Counted from the first letter of the stretch, positions 1 through 9,355 are shown. The stretch: DNA of 64,000 bases from JASHPR01 sp963778075 (GCA_963778075.1 CAVZTJ010000001.1:248001-312000); one strand, 5' to 3'. Made by a program: numbers and translations. The notes: generated from the letters alone by a model not told the origin.

Positions 1-1
1 C

Positions 2-346
2 GGCAACGCGGTCGCGGCGGGGATCCGGGAAAACCACCCCGTACCAGCGGCCGAACTCGTGGCCCGGGTGCTGCGCACCGAGCCGCCGGTCCGGTTCACC
101 CAGCGGGTTACCCCGTCCGGGGAGACGATCGCGCTCGACCTGACGACCGCGGGAGATGACCCAGCCGGGCACCTGGCGTTCGGGTACGGGGGGCACGGCT
201 GCCCCGGCTCCGTGCACGCGATCGAACTGGCCGAGGGGACCGCCGAGCCGCTGCTGGCGCGCTGCCGCTGGACCGGCGCTGAGATCAGCTACCCCGAGCC
301 TCCCGCGCTGCGCGCCCCCGAGCACCTCGAGCTGGCCGAGCTGTGA
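2..346 (+). CDS. Cytochrome P450, C-terminal part (cut by window edge)
   Basis: Open from the window edge to a TGA at 344-346. The heme-thiolate loop FGYGGHGCPG fits the P450 signature FGxGxHxCxG, and a PPVRFTQR stretch before it fits the segment that follows the K helix. The K-helix ExxR, which normally lies just before PPV, reads RVLR here, so the conserved Glu is missing. Known P450s lacking ExxR exist in Streptomyces (CYP157 family), so this may be such a member, perhaps with altered redox chemistry or paired with another P450. About three quarters of the protein lies outside the window. P450 identity is confident; substrate unknown. Confidence 0.8.
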   Translation, partial: GNAVAAGIRENHPVPAAELVARVLRTEPPVRFTQRVTPSGETIALDLTTAGDDPAGHLAFGYGGHGCPGSVHAIELAEGTAEPLLARCRWTGAEISYPEPPALRAPEHLELAEL

Positions 347-427
347 CAGCCGTTAGCGGAGCCCCGCATACCCCCGCTGGCCAGCAGTTGCCTGCGTATG
401 GTGATCATTGTCCAGATGAGGAGGATC

Positions 428-632
428 ATGCGTAGCTGGGTGCTGACCGGTGAACCGGACGCTCCGCTGCGGCTGGAGGACCGGCCGGAGCCGGAGCTTG
501 GCCCGGGGCAGGTTCGTGTCCGGATGCGCGCGGCGTCGCTGCGGTCGCGGAGACGGCCGTCAGCACCCTCGTCGACGCCGGGGCGGCCGATACGCAGCCG
601 CCCCGGCTGATCGTCACCCGTCGCGTCCGTAA
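428..632 (+). pseudogene. Remnant of zinc/quinone-type alcohol dehydrogenase N-terminus fused to another fragment
   Basis: A strong Shine-Dalgarno (GAGGAGG, 418-424) precedes ATG 428. The first about 35 codons (MRSWVLTGEPDAPLRLEDRP, then a PGQVRVRMRAAS segment) look like the GroES-like N-terminus of an MDR alcohol dehydrogenase or quinone oxidoreductase. The similarity stops near 537. From about 544, in another frame, a coding-like stretch with QPPRLIVTRRV resembles the end of a LacI-type regulator, but this second assignment is weak. The arrangement looks like a deletion scar that left a promoter-proximal start and two unrelated gene ends. No functional product is expected. Confidence 0.45.
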
Positions 633-657
633 CCGGTCACGGGGTGGCGGGCACCGC

Positions 658-678
658 GCCGACCCCGCCCGGGTCGGC
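658..678. terminator. GC-rich hairpin after cimA
   Basis: Perfect 8-bp stem GCCGACCC / GGGTCGGC with a 5-nt loop, 8 bp beyond the cimA stop codon. It lies at the end of the leftward ilv-leu-cimA operon and could terminate it. There is no T-run, as is common in high-GC actinomycetes, so this rests on position and stem strength only. Confidence 0.45.
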
Positions 679-685
679 CGGCTGG

Positions 686-2296
686 TCACGCCTTTCCCCC
701 GACCGTCTCAAGGTGAAGCGGGGCGCCGGCAGGCTCCGCATCCGAGCGCAGCAGGCCGTAGGCGAGGCCCTCGGCAAGGGCCTCCCACGAGGCGGTGACG
801 ATGTCGTCGGAAACCCCGACCGTGGTCCACTCCCCCACGCTGTCGCCCGAGGTGAGCATCACCCTGGTGACCGCGCTGGTCGCGGCCCGGCCGTCCAGGA
901 TCCGCACCTTGTAATCGATCAGGTGAATACCGGACAGCGCCGGGTAGAAGCCGCTGAGCGCGCGGCGCAGCGCCTGGTCGAGCGCGTGCACCGGGCCGAC
1001 GCCGTCGCCGACGGCGACCACCCGCTCGTCGCCGAGCCGCAGCCGCACGATCGCCTCGCTGCGGTCCTCGGCCGCCGAGCGCTCGATCATCACGCGGTAG
1101 CTGTCCAGGGTGAACCAGGCCGGCAGAGCGCCGACGATCTTTCGCACCAGCAGCTCGAACGAGGCGTCCGCGGCCTCGTACGCGTACCCGCGGTACTCGG
1201 CCGCCTTGACCTGGTCCAGCACCTCGGTAGCCTGCTCCGGCGACAGCTCGAGGCTAAGCTCCTCGGCCTTGGCCAGCACGTTGCTGCGTCCGGCCAGCTC
1301 GCTGACCAGGACCCGCTGCTGGTTCCCGACCGCACCGGGGTCGACGTGCGCGTACGCGTCCGGGCGCCGGGCGATCGCCGAAGCGTGCAGCCCCGCCTTG
1401 GTCGTGAACGCCGACGAGCCGACGTATGGCTGCCGCGAGGCCAGCGGCAGGTTGGCGAACTCGGCGATGGTCCTGGCGGTTGACGCCAGCTCGGCCAGGC
1501 GGCCGGGCGGGAGCAGCTCGTGGCCCCGCTTCAGCTCCAGGCCGGCGATGATCGCGAACAGGTCGGCGTTGCCGCAGCGCTCGCCGTAGCCGTTCGCGGC
1601 GCCCTGCACGTGCAGCGCGCCGCCGGACACGGCCACCACGGAGTTGGCCACCGCGCACGCCGAGTCGTTGTGGAAGTGCACGCCGACCCGCACGCTGGAC
1701 CCGACCCTGGCCGCCACGTCAGCGACCACGCGGGCCGCGTCGTCGGGCAGCGTGCCGCCATTGGTGTCGCACAGCGCGAGCGTGTCGGCGCCAGCCGAGA
1801 TCGCGGCGTCGAGCACGGCCTGGGCGTAGCCGGGGTCGGCGCGGTAGCCGTCGAAGAAGTGCTCGGCGTCGAACACAACCCGGCGCCCGGCGGCCGCCAT
1901 GTACGCCACCGAGTCGGCCACCATGGCCAGGTTCTCTTCCCTGGTCGTGCGCAGCGCCTCGTCGACGTGCAGCGTCCACGCCTTGCCGACCAGGGTCACG
2001 ATCGGCGTCTGCGCGGCCAGCAGCGCGGCCAGGTTCGCGTCGTCGTCCACGCCGCGGCGCGGCAGCCGGGTGGCGCCGAACGCGGCGAGCTGGGCGTGCT
2101 TCAGGTTCAGCTCGCCCACCCGGGCGAAGAACTCGGCGTCCTTCGGGTTGGACCCCGGCCACCCGCCCTCGACGACGTCAACGCCGAGTGCATCGAGCGC
2201 CGTCGCGACCCGCAGCTTGTCGGCCACGGTGAGGTCGAGGCCGACCTGCTGCGAGCCGTCGCGCAGTGTGGTGTCGTAGATCTCGACCTTGCTCAC
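686..2296 (-). CDS. cimA: (R)-citramalate synthase
   Basis: Condenses acetyl-CoA with pyruvate to (R)-citramalate, the first step of threonine-independent isoleucine synthesis. It is 536 aa, normal for CimA and longer than homocitrate synthase. The HMGL/DRE-TIM N-terminal barrel shows YDTTLRDG at residues 7-14, VHFHND near 209 with metal-binding histidines, and NGYGERCGNAD; the C-terminal LeuA-like dimer/allosteric domain covers about 380-520. The GTG start overlaps the leuB stop as GTGA, so it is translationally coupled. LeuC/LeuD and LeuB, encoded upstream, also act on citramalate intermediates, so the cluster can make 2-oxobutyrate from pyruvate. 2-Isopropylmalate synthase is the main alternative, but the length, DTTLRDGSQQVG context and motif set favour CimA. 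Confidence 0.9.
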   Translation of the reverse strand: MSKVEIYDTTLRDGSQQVGLDLTVADKLRVATALDALGVDVVEGGWPGSNPKDAEFFARVGELNLKHAQLAAFGATRLPRRGVDDDANLAALLAAQTPIVTLVGKAWTLHVDEALRTTREENLAMVADSVAYMAAAGRRVVFDAEHFFDGYRADPGYAQAVLDAAISAGADTLALCDTNGGTLPDDAARVVADVAARVGSSVRVGVHFHNDSACAVANSVVAVSGGALHVQGAANGYGERCGNADLFAIIAGLELKRGHELLPPGRLAELASTARTIAEFANLPLASRQPYVGSSAFTTKAGLHASAIARRPDAYAHVDPGAVGNQQRVLVSELAGRSNVLAKAEELSLELSPEQATEVLDQVKAAEYRGYAYEAADASFELLVRKIVGALPAWFTLDSYRVMIERSAAEDRSEAIVRLRLGDERVVAVGDGVGPVHALDQALRRALSGFYPALSGIHLIDYKVRILDGRAATSAVTRVMLTSGDSVGEWTTVGVSDDIVTASWEALAEGLAYGLLRSDAEPAGAPLHLETVGGKA

Positions 2297-3374
2297 TGCG
2301 TACCCGCCTTCGCGTCGAGGGCGTTACGCAGCGCGTCCTCCCAGCCGGACGTCGTCGCCGGAGCACCGGCGCCGAGCACGGCGGACACAGCGGCGTCCAG
2401 GTCTGCGGCGGCCTCGGTCTCGCCGAGGTGGTCCAGCATCAGCGCCGCCGACAGCACCGCGCCCGCCGGGTTGGCGCGCCCGGTGCCCGCGATGTCCGGG
2501 GCCGAGCCGTGCACCGGCTCGAAGACCGACGGGCCGGTCCGGTCGGGGTTGAGGTTGCCGCTCGGCGCCACGCCGAGACCGCCGGTAAGCGCGGCACCCA
2601 GGTCGGACAGGATGTCACCGAACAGGTTGTCGGTGACGATCACGTCGAACCGCTTGGGGTCGTCGACCAGGTACAGGCAGGCCGCGTCCACATGGGCGTA
2701 CTCCAGCGGGAGCCCGGCCTCGGCCGCCACCTCGCCGGCCACCCGGCGCCACAAGTCGCCGGCGTGCGTGAGCACGTTGGTCTTGTGCACCAGGGTGAGC
2801 CGCCCGCGCCGGCGTGCGGCGAGGTCGGCGGCGTACCGCACGCACCGTTCCACCCCGGCCCTGGTGTTCAGCGACTCCTCGGTCGCGCTCTCGAACGGGG
2901 TGCCGCGGTGCACGGTGCCCCCGGCGCCCGCGTACAGGCCCTCGGTGTTCTCCCGCACGATCACGAAGTCCAGGTCGGCGGCCTGGTGCCGGCCCACGGC
3001 CCCGGGCACGCCGGGGCGCAGCTTGGACGGCCGCAGGTTCACGTACAGGTCAAGCTCTGCCCGCAGCCGCAGCAGCAGCCCGCGCTCGAGCACCCCGGGC
3101 GGAACCTCCGGGCTGCCGACTGCGCCGAGCAGGATCGCGTCGGCCTTGCGCAGCTCGTCGAGCACGGTGTCGGGCAGCACCTCGCCGGTCGCGAGGAAGT
3201 GCTTCGCGCCGAGCGGGTAACCGCGCCACTCGACGACGAACCCGTGGGTGACGGCGACCGCGTCGACGCAGTCCCGGGCCACGTCCGTGACCTCGGGGCC
3301 CACCCCGTCGCCGGGCACATGCGCGATGGCGTAGGCCCGCGCCCGGCCCGGCTCCGCTACGTGATCGGGCGCCG

Positions 3375-3378
<4 letters not shown>
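2293..3378 (-). CDS. leuB: 3-isopropylmalate dehydrogenase
   Basis: NAD-dependent oxidative decarboxylation of 3-isopropylmalate to 2-oxoisocaproate; in this cluster it probably also handles 3-methylmalate from the citramalate route. 361 aa. Visible motifs are VPGDGVGPEV near the N-terminus, NLRPSKL, VRENTEGLYAG, HKTNVL, TDNLFGDILSDLG (metal-binding aspartates) and EPVHGSAPDIAG. The open frame extends upstream to 3708, but the start chosen is GTG 3378: it has a GGGAGG ribosome-binding site and overlaps the ilvC TGA by the sequence GTGA. The stop overlaps the cimA GTG in the same way. Confidence 0.95.
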
Positions 3379-4388
<1,010 letters not shown>

Positions 4389-4425
4389 GGGTGTATATGT
4401 CCTCTCAGCGGTTTCAGTCGGGTTG

Positions 4426-4950
4426 TCAGACGGCCTCGGCGAGCGGCGCCAGGTCGTTGTCGGTGATGGTGCCGCTGCCGCGCGACATCGCGATCCGCCC
4501 GGTACGCACGAGCTCGCACGTGCCGTAGCGTTCAAGGTTCTCGAGCAGGGAGTCGAGCTTGCCCGGGCTGCTCGTCGCCTCGAGGATCACGGTCTCCGGG
4601 CTCATGTCCACGACCTTGGTGTGGAACACGGTGGCGACCTCGAGCAACTCGCCGCGCAGCGTCGGGTCGATCCGGACCTTGATCAGCGCGAGCTCGCGCT
4701 CGACGGCGGCGTGGTGGTCGAGCTCGACGACCTTCAGCACCCGGACCAGCTTGTCCAGCTGCTTGGCCACCTGCTCCACCGGCGTGGACGCGCCGTCGAC
4801 GACGATCGTCATCCGGCTGACCTTGGGGTCCTCGGTCGGGCCGACGGCCAGCGAGGAGATGTTGAACGCGCGCCGGGAGAACAGCCCGGCGACGTGCGCG
4901 AGCACGCCGGGCTTGTTCTCGACCAGGACCGAGAGCGTGTGGGTACTCAC
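4426..4950 (-). CDS. ilvN: Acetolactate synthase small (regulatory) subunit
   Basis: Regulatory subunit that binds branched-chain amino acids and activates IlvB. 174 aa, normal length. An ACT domain occupies about residues 3-77 (HTLSVLVENKPGVLAHVAGL, then FNISSLAVGPTEDP), followed by the ALS small-subunit C-terminal domain with VELDHHAAVERELALIKV. GTG 4950 overlaps the ilvB stop codon as GTGA, giving expected stoichiometric coupling of the two subunits. Confidence 0.96.
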   Translation of the reverse strand: MSTHTLSVLVENKPGVLAHVAGLFSRRAFNISSLAVGPTEDPKVSRMTIVVDGASTPVEQVAKQLDKLVRVLKVVELDHHAAVERELALIKVRIDPTLRGELLEVATVFHTKVVDMSPETVILEATSSPGKLDSLLENLERYGTCELVRTGRIAMSRGSGTITDNDLAPLAEAV

Positions 4951-6740
4951 CGGGCCAGCACCTCCGTGTTCTTGGTCGGCTCGCCGCGCAGCTCCCGGCG
5001 GGTCGCTGCGCGCTGCTCGTCACCGGTGAACTCCGGGCCGAGCACGATCTCGTCGTTGGGCCGGCCGGCGGGCACCATGGGGAACACGCCCTCACGGTCG
5101 TGCACCCGGAAGTCCACGACCGTTGGCACGTCCGTGGTGGCGAGCGCCTTGTCCAGCACCGCGTCGACGTCGTCGGCACGATCGCAGCGCAGCCCATGGC
5201 AGCCGTACGCCTCGGCCAGCTTCACGTAGTCCGGGATCGCGGTGCCGAGCTCGACCTCGGAGTACCGCTCCTCGTAGAACAGCTCCTGCCACTGCCGGAC
5301 CATGCCGAGGAAGCCGTTGTTGAAGATCAGCACCTTGATCGGCAGGTGCTCGATCGCGCAGGTGGCCAGCTCCTGCGCGGTCATCTGGAAGCAGCCGTCG
5401 CCGTCGATCGCGACCACCAGCTCGCCGGGACGGCCCACCTGGGCGCCCATCGCGGCCGGCACGGCAAAGCCCATCGTGCCCAGACCGCCGGAGTTGATCC
5501 AGGATCGCGGCGTGGTGAACGAGTAGTGCTGCGCCGCGTGCATCTGGTGCTGGCCGACGCCAGCCACCACGACCGCCTCGCCGCCGGTGAGCGCGGACAG
5601 CCGCTCCACCACGTGCTGCGGCTTCAGCGGGCCGTCGGGGTCCTGGGTGTACCGCAGCGGGAACCGGCGCTTCCAGTCGCCGATGCAGCGCAGCCAGTAT
5701 CCGGTGTCCGGCGGCCCGTTCTCGGCGATCAGCGCGGCCATGCTCTCGGTGAGCCCGGCCAGCGTGGCCCGGACGTCGCCGGGGATCGGCACGTCGGGCA
5801 CCCGGTTCTTGCCGATCTCGGCCGGGTCGATGTCGGCGTGCACAATCTTCGCATGCGGCGCGAAGGTCGCAAGGTTGCCCGTCACCCGGTCGTCGAAGCG
5901 CGCCCCGAGCGCGACCACGAGGTCGGCCTCCTGCAGCGCGGCGACCGCGGTGTAGCAGCCGTGCATGCCGGGCATGCCGAGCGCCAGCGGGTGCGGGTCC
6001 GGGAACGCGCCGCGCGCCATCAGCGTCGTGGTCACCGGGGCCTGGGCGAGTTCCGCCAGCGCGAGCAGCTCCGCGTGCGCGCCGGCCTTGATCACCCCGC
6101 CGCCGACGTACAGCACCGGGCGCCGGGCCCGCCGCAGCAGCGTGGCTGCCGCGCGCACCGCTGCCATGTCCGGCGCGGCGGGCACCCGGTAGCCGGGCAG
6201 GTTCAAGGCCGGCGGCCAGGTGTCCGGCCCCCACGTCATCGTGGCCTGCAGGATGTCCTTGGGCACGTCGACCAGCACCGGCCCCGGCCGGCCCGTCGAG
6301 GCGATGTGGAACGCCTCGGCGATCGCCGCGGGGAGCCGCTCGGCGCTGGTGACCAGCTCGTTGTGCTTGGTCACCGGCAGCGTGATTCCGGTGATGTCCG
6401 CTTCCTGGAACGCGTCGGTACCAATCATCGCGCTGGACACCTGGCCGGTGATCGCCACGAGCGGGACCGAGTCCATGTAGGCGTCGGCGAGCGCGGTGAC
6501 CAGGTTCGTCGCGCCCGGGCCGCTGGTGACCATGCAGACACCGGTCCGGCCGGTCGCCCACGCGTAGCCCTCGGCTGCGTGGCCCGCGCCCTGCTCGTGC
6601 CGGACCAGCACGTGCCGAAGCGACGAGGACCGCAGCGGGTCATAGGCCGGAAGTATCGCGCCGCCGGGTAGCCCGAAGACCACCTCGACGCCCTGCTGCT
6701 CCAGACTTCGCACCAGCGCCTGGGCTCCGGTGAGTTGCAC
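4947..6740 (-). CDS. ilvB: Acetolactate synthase large (catalytic) subunit
   Basis: ThDP- and FAD-dependent condensation of pyruvate with pyruvate or 2-oxobutyrate. 597 aa with the three-domain ThDP fold. The catalytic glutamate is E49 in VRHEQGAGHAAEGYA; the ThDP/Mg motif begins IDGDGCFQMT and ends in FNN. Start at ATG 6740 with an upstream AAGGAG. It is the first structural gene of ilvBNC-leuB-cimA and lies directly behind a transcription attenuator with a leader peptide rich in Leu/Val/Ile codons. A second ThDP enzyme near 24000 is not expected to be biosynthetic. Confidence 0.96.
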   Translation of the reverse strand: MQLTGAQALVRSLEQQGVEVVFGLPGGAILPAYDPLRSSSLRHVLVRHEQGAGHAAEGYAWATGRTGVCMVTSGPGATNLVTALADAYMDSVPLVAITGQVSSAMIGTDAFQEADITGITLPVTKHNELVTSAERLPAAIAEAFHIASTGRPGPVLVDVPKDILQATMTWGPDTWPPALNLPGYRVPAAPDMAAVRAAATLLRRARRPVLYVGGGVIKAGAHAELLALAELAQAPVTTTLMARGAFPDPHPLALGMPGMHGCYTAVAALQEADLVVALGARFDDRVTGNLATFAPHAKIVHADIDPAEIGKNRVPDVPIPGDVRATLAGLTESMAALIAENGPPDTGYWLRCIGDWKRRFPLRYTQDPDGPLKPQHVVERLSALTGGEAVVVAGVGQHQMHAAQHYSFTTPRSWINSGGLGTMGFAVPAAMGAQVGRPGELVVAIDGDGCFQMTAQELATCAIEHLPIKVLIFNNGFLGMVRQWQELFYEERYSEVELGTAIPDYVKLAEAYGCHGLRCDRADDVDAVLDKALATTDVPTVVDFRVHDREGVFPMVPAGRPNDEIVLGPEFTGDEQRAATRRELRGEPTKNTEVLAR

Positions 6741-6774
6741 GGGGTTGCTCCTTCTTTTGAGGGGCCAAGTCCAA

Positions 6775-6808
6775 CAAAAAACCTCCCCGCCATCGTGGCG
6801 TAGGAGGT
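6775..6808 (-). terminator. Attenuator terminator of the ilv operon
   Basis: On the minus strand a stem ACCTCC/GGAGGT with an inner CGCCA/TGGCG pairing and a TCG-type loop is followed by six T residues (AAAAAA at 6775-6780 on the plus strand). This is a textbook intrinsic terminator, rare in such GC-rich DNA, placed 34 bp before ilvB and behind a branched-chain leader peptide. It should stop transcription when branched-chain aminoacyl-tRNAs are plentiful. Confidence 0.85.
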
Positions 6809-6810
6809 GA

Positions 6811-6837
6811 GCGCGAGCCCTGGGTGCGGGCTCGCGC
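6811..6837 (-). promoter_or_regulatory. Leader RNA hairpin (pause/anti-terminator region)
   Basis: Perfect 10-bp stem GCGCGAGCCC / GGGCTCGCGC with a 7-nt loop. On the transcript the stem starts at the last base of the leader-peptide stop codon and ends just before the terminator stem. The position suggests a hairpin whose formation depends on where the ribosome sits on the leader. The exact competing anti-terminator pairing was not established. Confidence 0.7.
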
Positions 6838-6875
6838 TAGGTGATAAGTACGAGGGATAGACCGGTGGGCATCAT
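6837..6875 (-). CDS. ilv operon leader peptide (12 aa)
   Basis: Short ORF encoding MMPTGLSLVLIT, with Leu-Ser-Leu-Val-Leu-Ile in a row: the three branched-chain amino acids made by the operon. It uses the rare high-GC codons CTA, CTT and GTA, which would make stalling more sensitive. A GGACGGAGAA ribosome-binding region lies directly upstream (6876-6885). It is followed at once by a 10-bp hairpin and a T-tailed terminator before ilvB. Too short for ordinary gene callers. Confidence 0.85.
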   Translation of the reverse strand: MMPTGLSLVLIT

Positions 6876-6902
6876 TTCTCCGTCCGAAAATGCTCGGGCA
6901 AC

Positions 6903-6908
6903 AGCATA
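6903..6908 (-). promoter_or_regulatory. Candidate -10 box of ilv leader transcript
   Basis: TATGCT on the minus strand, about 28 bp upstream of the leader ATG, placing a transcript start near 6896 and just before the leader ribosome-binding site. The -35 region (GTCACG) is a poor match, so confidence is modest. Confidence 0.4.
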
Positions 6909-6988
6909 ACACTACCGTCGCGGTGCGTGACCGGGGCACGTTTCGGCTCAACTCACCGCACCGCCCCCGGTCACCGGCACCGCCCCGC

Positions 6989-7588
6989 TCACTGGCCAGC
7001 GAGGCTGGGCAGCCATGCCGGGCGAGAGGGCTCGAACGCGGTAATTGCCTCCTCATGCCGCAAGGTCAGCCCGATGTCGTCGAGGCCCTCGAGCAGCCGC
7101 CACTGTGCGTAGTCAGCAAGCTCGAACGGCTCCCCCAGGCCAGCCGACGGTATGGCCACCTCGCGGGCCGCGACGTCGACCACCACTTCGGCGTCGGGGT
7201 CGGAAGCCAACGCCGCGAACAGCCGCGCCACTGCCTCCTCGGTCACCTTGGCCGGGACCAGGCCGGCGGCAACGCTGTTGTTGCGGAAGATGTCGCCGAA
7301 GCTGGGCGCCACGACTGCCTGGAAGCCGAAGTCCTGCAGCGCCCAGACCGCGTGCTCGCGCGACGAGCCGCAGCCGAAGTTGGCCCCGGCGACGAGGACC
7401 TTGGCCTCGGCAGCGCCGGGACAGTTCAGCACGAAGCCGGGATCTTCGCGCCAGGCGCCGAACAGCCCGGCAGCGAACCCGGTCCGCTCGACCCGCTTGA
7501 GCCAGGAAGCCGGGATGATCTGGTCGGTGTCGACGTCGCGGCGGTCGAGCGCGACCGCGCGTCCCGTTATGCGCTGTATACCGCTCAT
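6989..7588 (-). CDS. leuD: 3-isopropylmalate dehydratase small subunit
   Basis: Small subunit of the isopropylmalate/citraconate isomerase. 199 aa, typical. Family motifs seen: DTDQIIPASWLKR, GANFGCGSSREHA, PSFGDIFRNNS. The frame is open to 7789, but the family N-terminus (MSGIQRITGRAVALDRRDVD) fixes ATG 7588. No good ribosome-binding site lies directly upstream, because a mobile-element remnant (7589-7851) now separates this ATG from the 3' end of leuC. The ancestral site AGGAG is still visible at the end of leuC. Expression may therefore be reduced or depend on the element. Confidence 0.92.
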   Translation of the reverse strand: MSGIQRITGRAVALDRRDVDTDQIIPASWLKRVERTGFAAGLFGAWREDPGFVLNCPGAAEAKVLVAGANFGCGSSREHAVWALQDFGFQAVVAPSFGDIFRNNSVAAGLVPAKVTEEAVARLFAALASDPDAEVVVDVAAREVAIPSAGLGEPFELADYAQWRLLEGLDDIGLTLRHEEAITAFEPSRPAWLPSLAGQ

Positions 7589-7851
7589 CGAGGTCGCGGC
7601 ACGGAAACCCTCGCGTTCAGGCTGTGGAGCAAGCGCCGCTTCCCTCCCTCCGTTTTGTCGGTGTGGTGCGATAGCGACGCTAGGCCGGTGGCGATGGCCA
7701 AGCCGCTGGACAGGACCGCCGCAGGGCATGCGGTGGCAGCGCGGGGAGCCTTCTTGCGCAGTGAGACACGGCAATGAACCGCGAACCAACAGCGCAATCC
7801 ACGAGGACTGCGGCTGGAATCCCCGTCCGTTAGGACGGCGGAGGATGTCAA
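7589..7851 (+). mobile_element. IS200/IS605-family (TnpB/omega-RNA 3' end) remnant, 263 bp
   Basis: The right end carries GGAATCCCCGTCC, a 6-bp stem CCGTCC/GGACGG (7823-7828/7833-7838) and GGAGGATGTCAA, which matches the conserved 3' end of actinobacterial tnpB elements, where the omega-RNA scaffold ends. The preceding frame (PVAMAKPLDRTAAGHAV, ending 7777) looks like a degenerate TnpB tail. A left subterminal stem CGAGG/CCTCG spans 7589-7613. Removing 7589-7851 rejoins leuC and leuD as a TGATG overlap with AGGAG seven bases before the leuD ATG, so both boundaries are precise. The left flank ends CTCAT, a plausible target-adjacent motif, and there is no target duplication, as expected for this family. 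The transposase is absent. Confidence 0.72.
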
Positions 7852-9247
7852 CACAGGTCTCCTGGCAGTGTGAAGTGTCCGGAGATGGCGGTTGCCGCCG
7901 CCACGGCGGGCGACACCAGGTGGGTGCGCCCGCCGGGGCCCTGGCGCCCCTCGAAGTTGCGGTTGCTGGTGGACGCCGAGCGCTGGCCGGGGGCCAGGAT
8001 GTCGCCGTTCATGCCCAGGCACATCGAGCATCCGGCCGACCGCCACTCGAACCCGGCGTCGGTGAAGACCCGGTCCAGTCCCTCGGCCTCGGCGTCGGCC
8101 TTGACCCGTGCCGACCCGGGGACGATCAGTGCCCGCACGCCGGGGCTGATCTTGCGGCCGCGGGCCACGTCGGCGGCCGCGCGCAGGTCCTCGAGCCTGC
8201 CGTTGGTGCACGACCCGATGAACACGGTGTCCACCGGTATGTCACGGATCGCGGTGCCCGGGGTCAGGCCCATGTAGGCCAGCGCCCGCTCGGCTCCCTC
8301 GCGCAGCTCGGGTGTGGCCATCGAGCTGGGGTCCGGCACCATGTCGTCGATCGTGACCGACTGCGCCGGGTTCGTTCCCCAGGTGACGGCGGGCCGCAGC
8401 GTGGCGGCGTCGACCCGGATCTCGCGGTCGAACTCGGCGCCCTCGTCCGTGGCCAGGCTGCGCCAGTCGTCCAGCGCCTGCTCCCAGAGCCGCCCTTCGG
8501 GCTGTGCTGGCGGCCCTCGAGGAACGCGAACGTGGTGTCGTCCGGGGCGATCATGCCGGCCCGGGCGCCACCCTCGATCGACATGTTGCAGACGGTCATC
8601 CGGCCCTGCATGGACAGCGCCCGCATGGCCGCGCCGCGGTACTCGATCACCGAGCCGACGCCGCCGCCGGTGCCCAGCGCCCGGATGATGCCGAGCACCA
8701 GGTCCTTCGCGGTGAGCTCGGGGCCGAGCTCGCCGTCCACGGTGACCGCCATCGCCGCGGGCTTGACCTGCCGCAGCGTCTGGGTCGCCAGCACGTGCTC
8801 GACCTCGCTGGTGCCGATGCCGAACGCCAGCGTGCCGAACGCGCCGTGGGTCGAGGTATGGCTGTCCCCGCAGACGATCGTCATGCCAGGCTGGGTGAGC
8901 CCGAGCTGCGGACCGATGACGTGCACGATGCCCTGCTCGGGACTGCCGAGCGGGAACAGCGTGACGCCATGGACCTCGCAGTTGCGCTTGAGCCGCTCGA
9001 TCTGCTTGGCGGCAAGCTCGTCGGCGATGGGCTTGTCCAGGCCGGTGGTCGGCACGTCGTGGTCCATCGTCGCCACGGTCAGGTCCGGCCTGCGCACCTT
9101 GCGCCCGGCCAGCTCGATGCCCTCGAACGCCTGCGGCGAGGTGACCTCGTGCACCAGGTGCATGTCGATGTACAGCAGCGGCGGCTCGCCTTCCGGCGTG
9201 GCCACCACGTGCCGGTCCCAGATCTTGTCGAAGAGCCGTTCAGCCAT
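7848..9247 (-). pseudogene. leuC: 3-isopropylmalate dehydratase large subunit, one-base frameshift
   Basis: Aconitase-type 4Fe-4S enzyme pairing with LeuD. The N-terminal part (from ATG 9247) reads MAERLFDKIWDRHVV and runs in frame to APDDTTFAFLEG, then shifts near 8489-8494 where one base is missing in a GGCGGC context. The rest continues in the next frame with FIGSCTNGR and SAGCSMCLGMNGD, which supply the cluster cysteines. Total span 1400 bp is one short of 467 codons. All other residues look normal, so this is either a very recent inactivation or a sequencing/assembly indel. If real, both leucine and citramalate-route isoleucine synthesis would fail unless a second copy exists. The last codons (C, stop) come from the mobile element. 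Confidence 0.85.
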
Positions 9248-9355
9248 GGCTTCCTCTGCGCTATCTCGACGTGTCGCTCTGCACTATCCCGACTGGTCTC
9301 ACTACTTCGGCCGGTCGCACCACTGCGGCTGGTCTCATTGCCCCGACCCGCCGCA

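Noticed and set aside
644..1483. Long plus-strand ORF opposite cimA
   Set aside because: It is the antisense shadow of cimA in GC-rich DNA; composition is Arg/Gly/Val-rich low complexity without any family motif, while cimA has all expected motifs.
8485..8496. Programmed frameshift in leuC
   Set aside because: No slippery heptamer, no downstream pseudoknot-like structure, and LeuC is not known to use recoding; a deletion or sequencing error is simpler.
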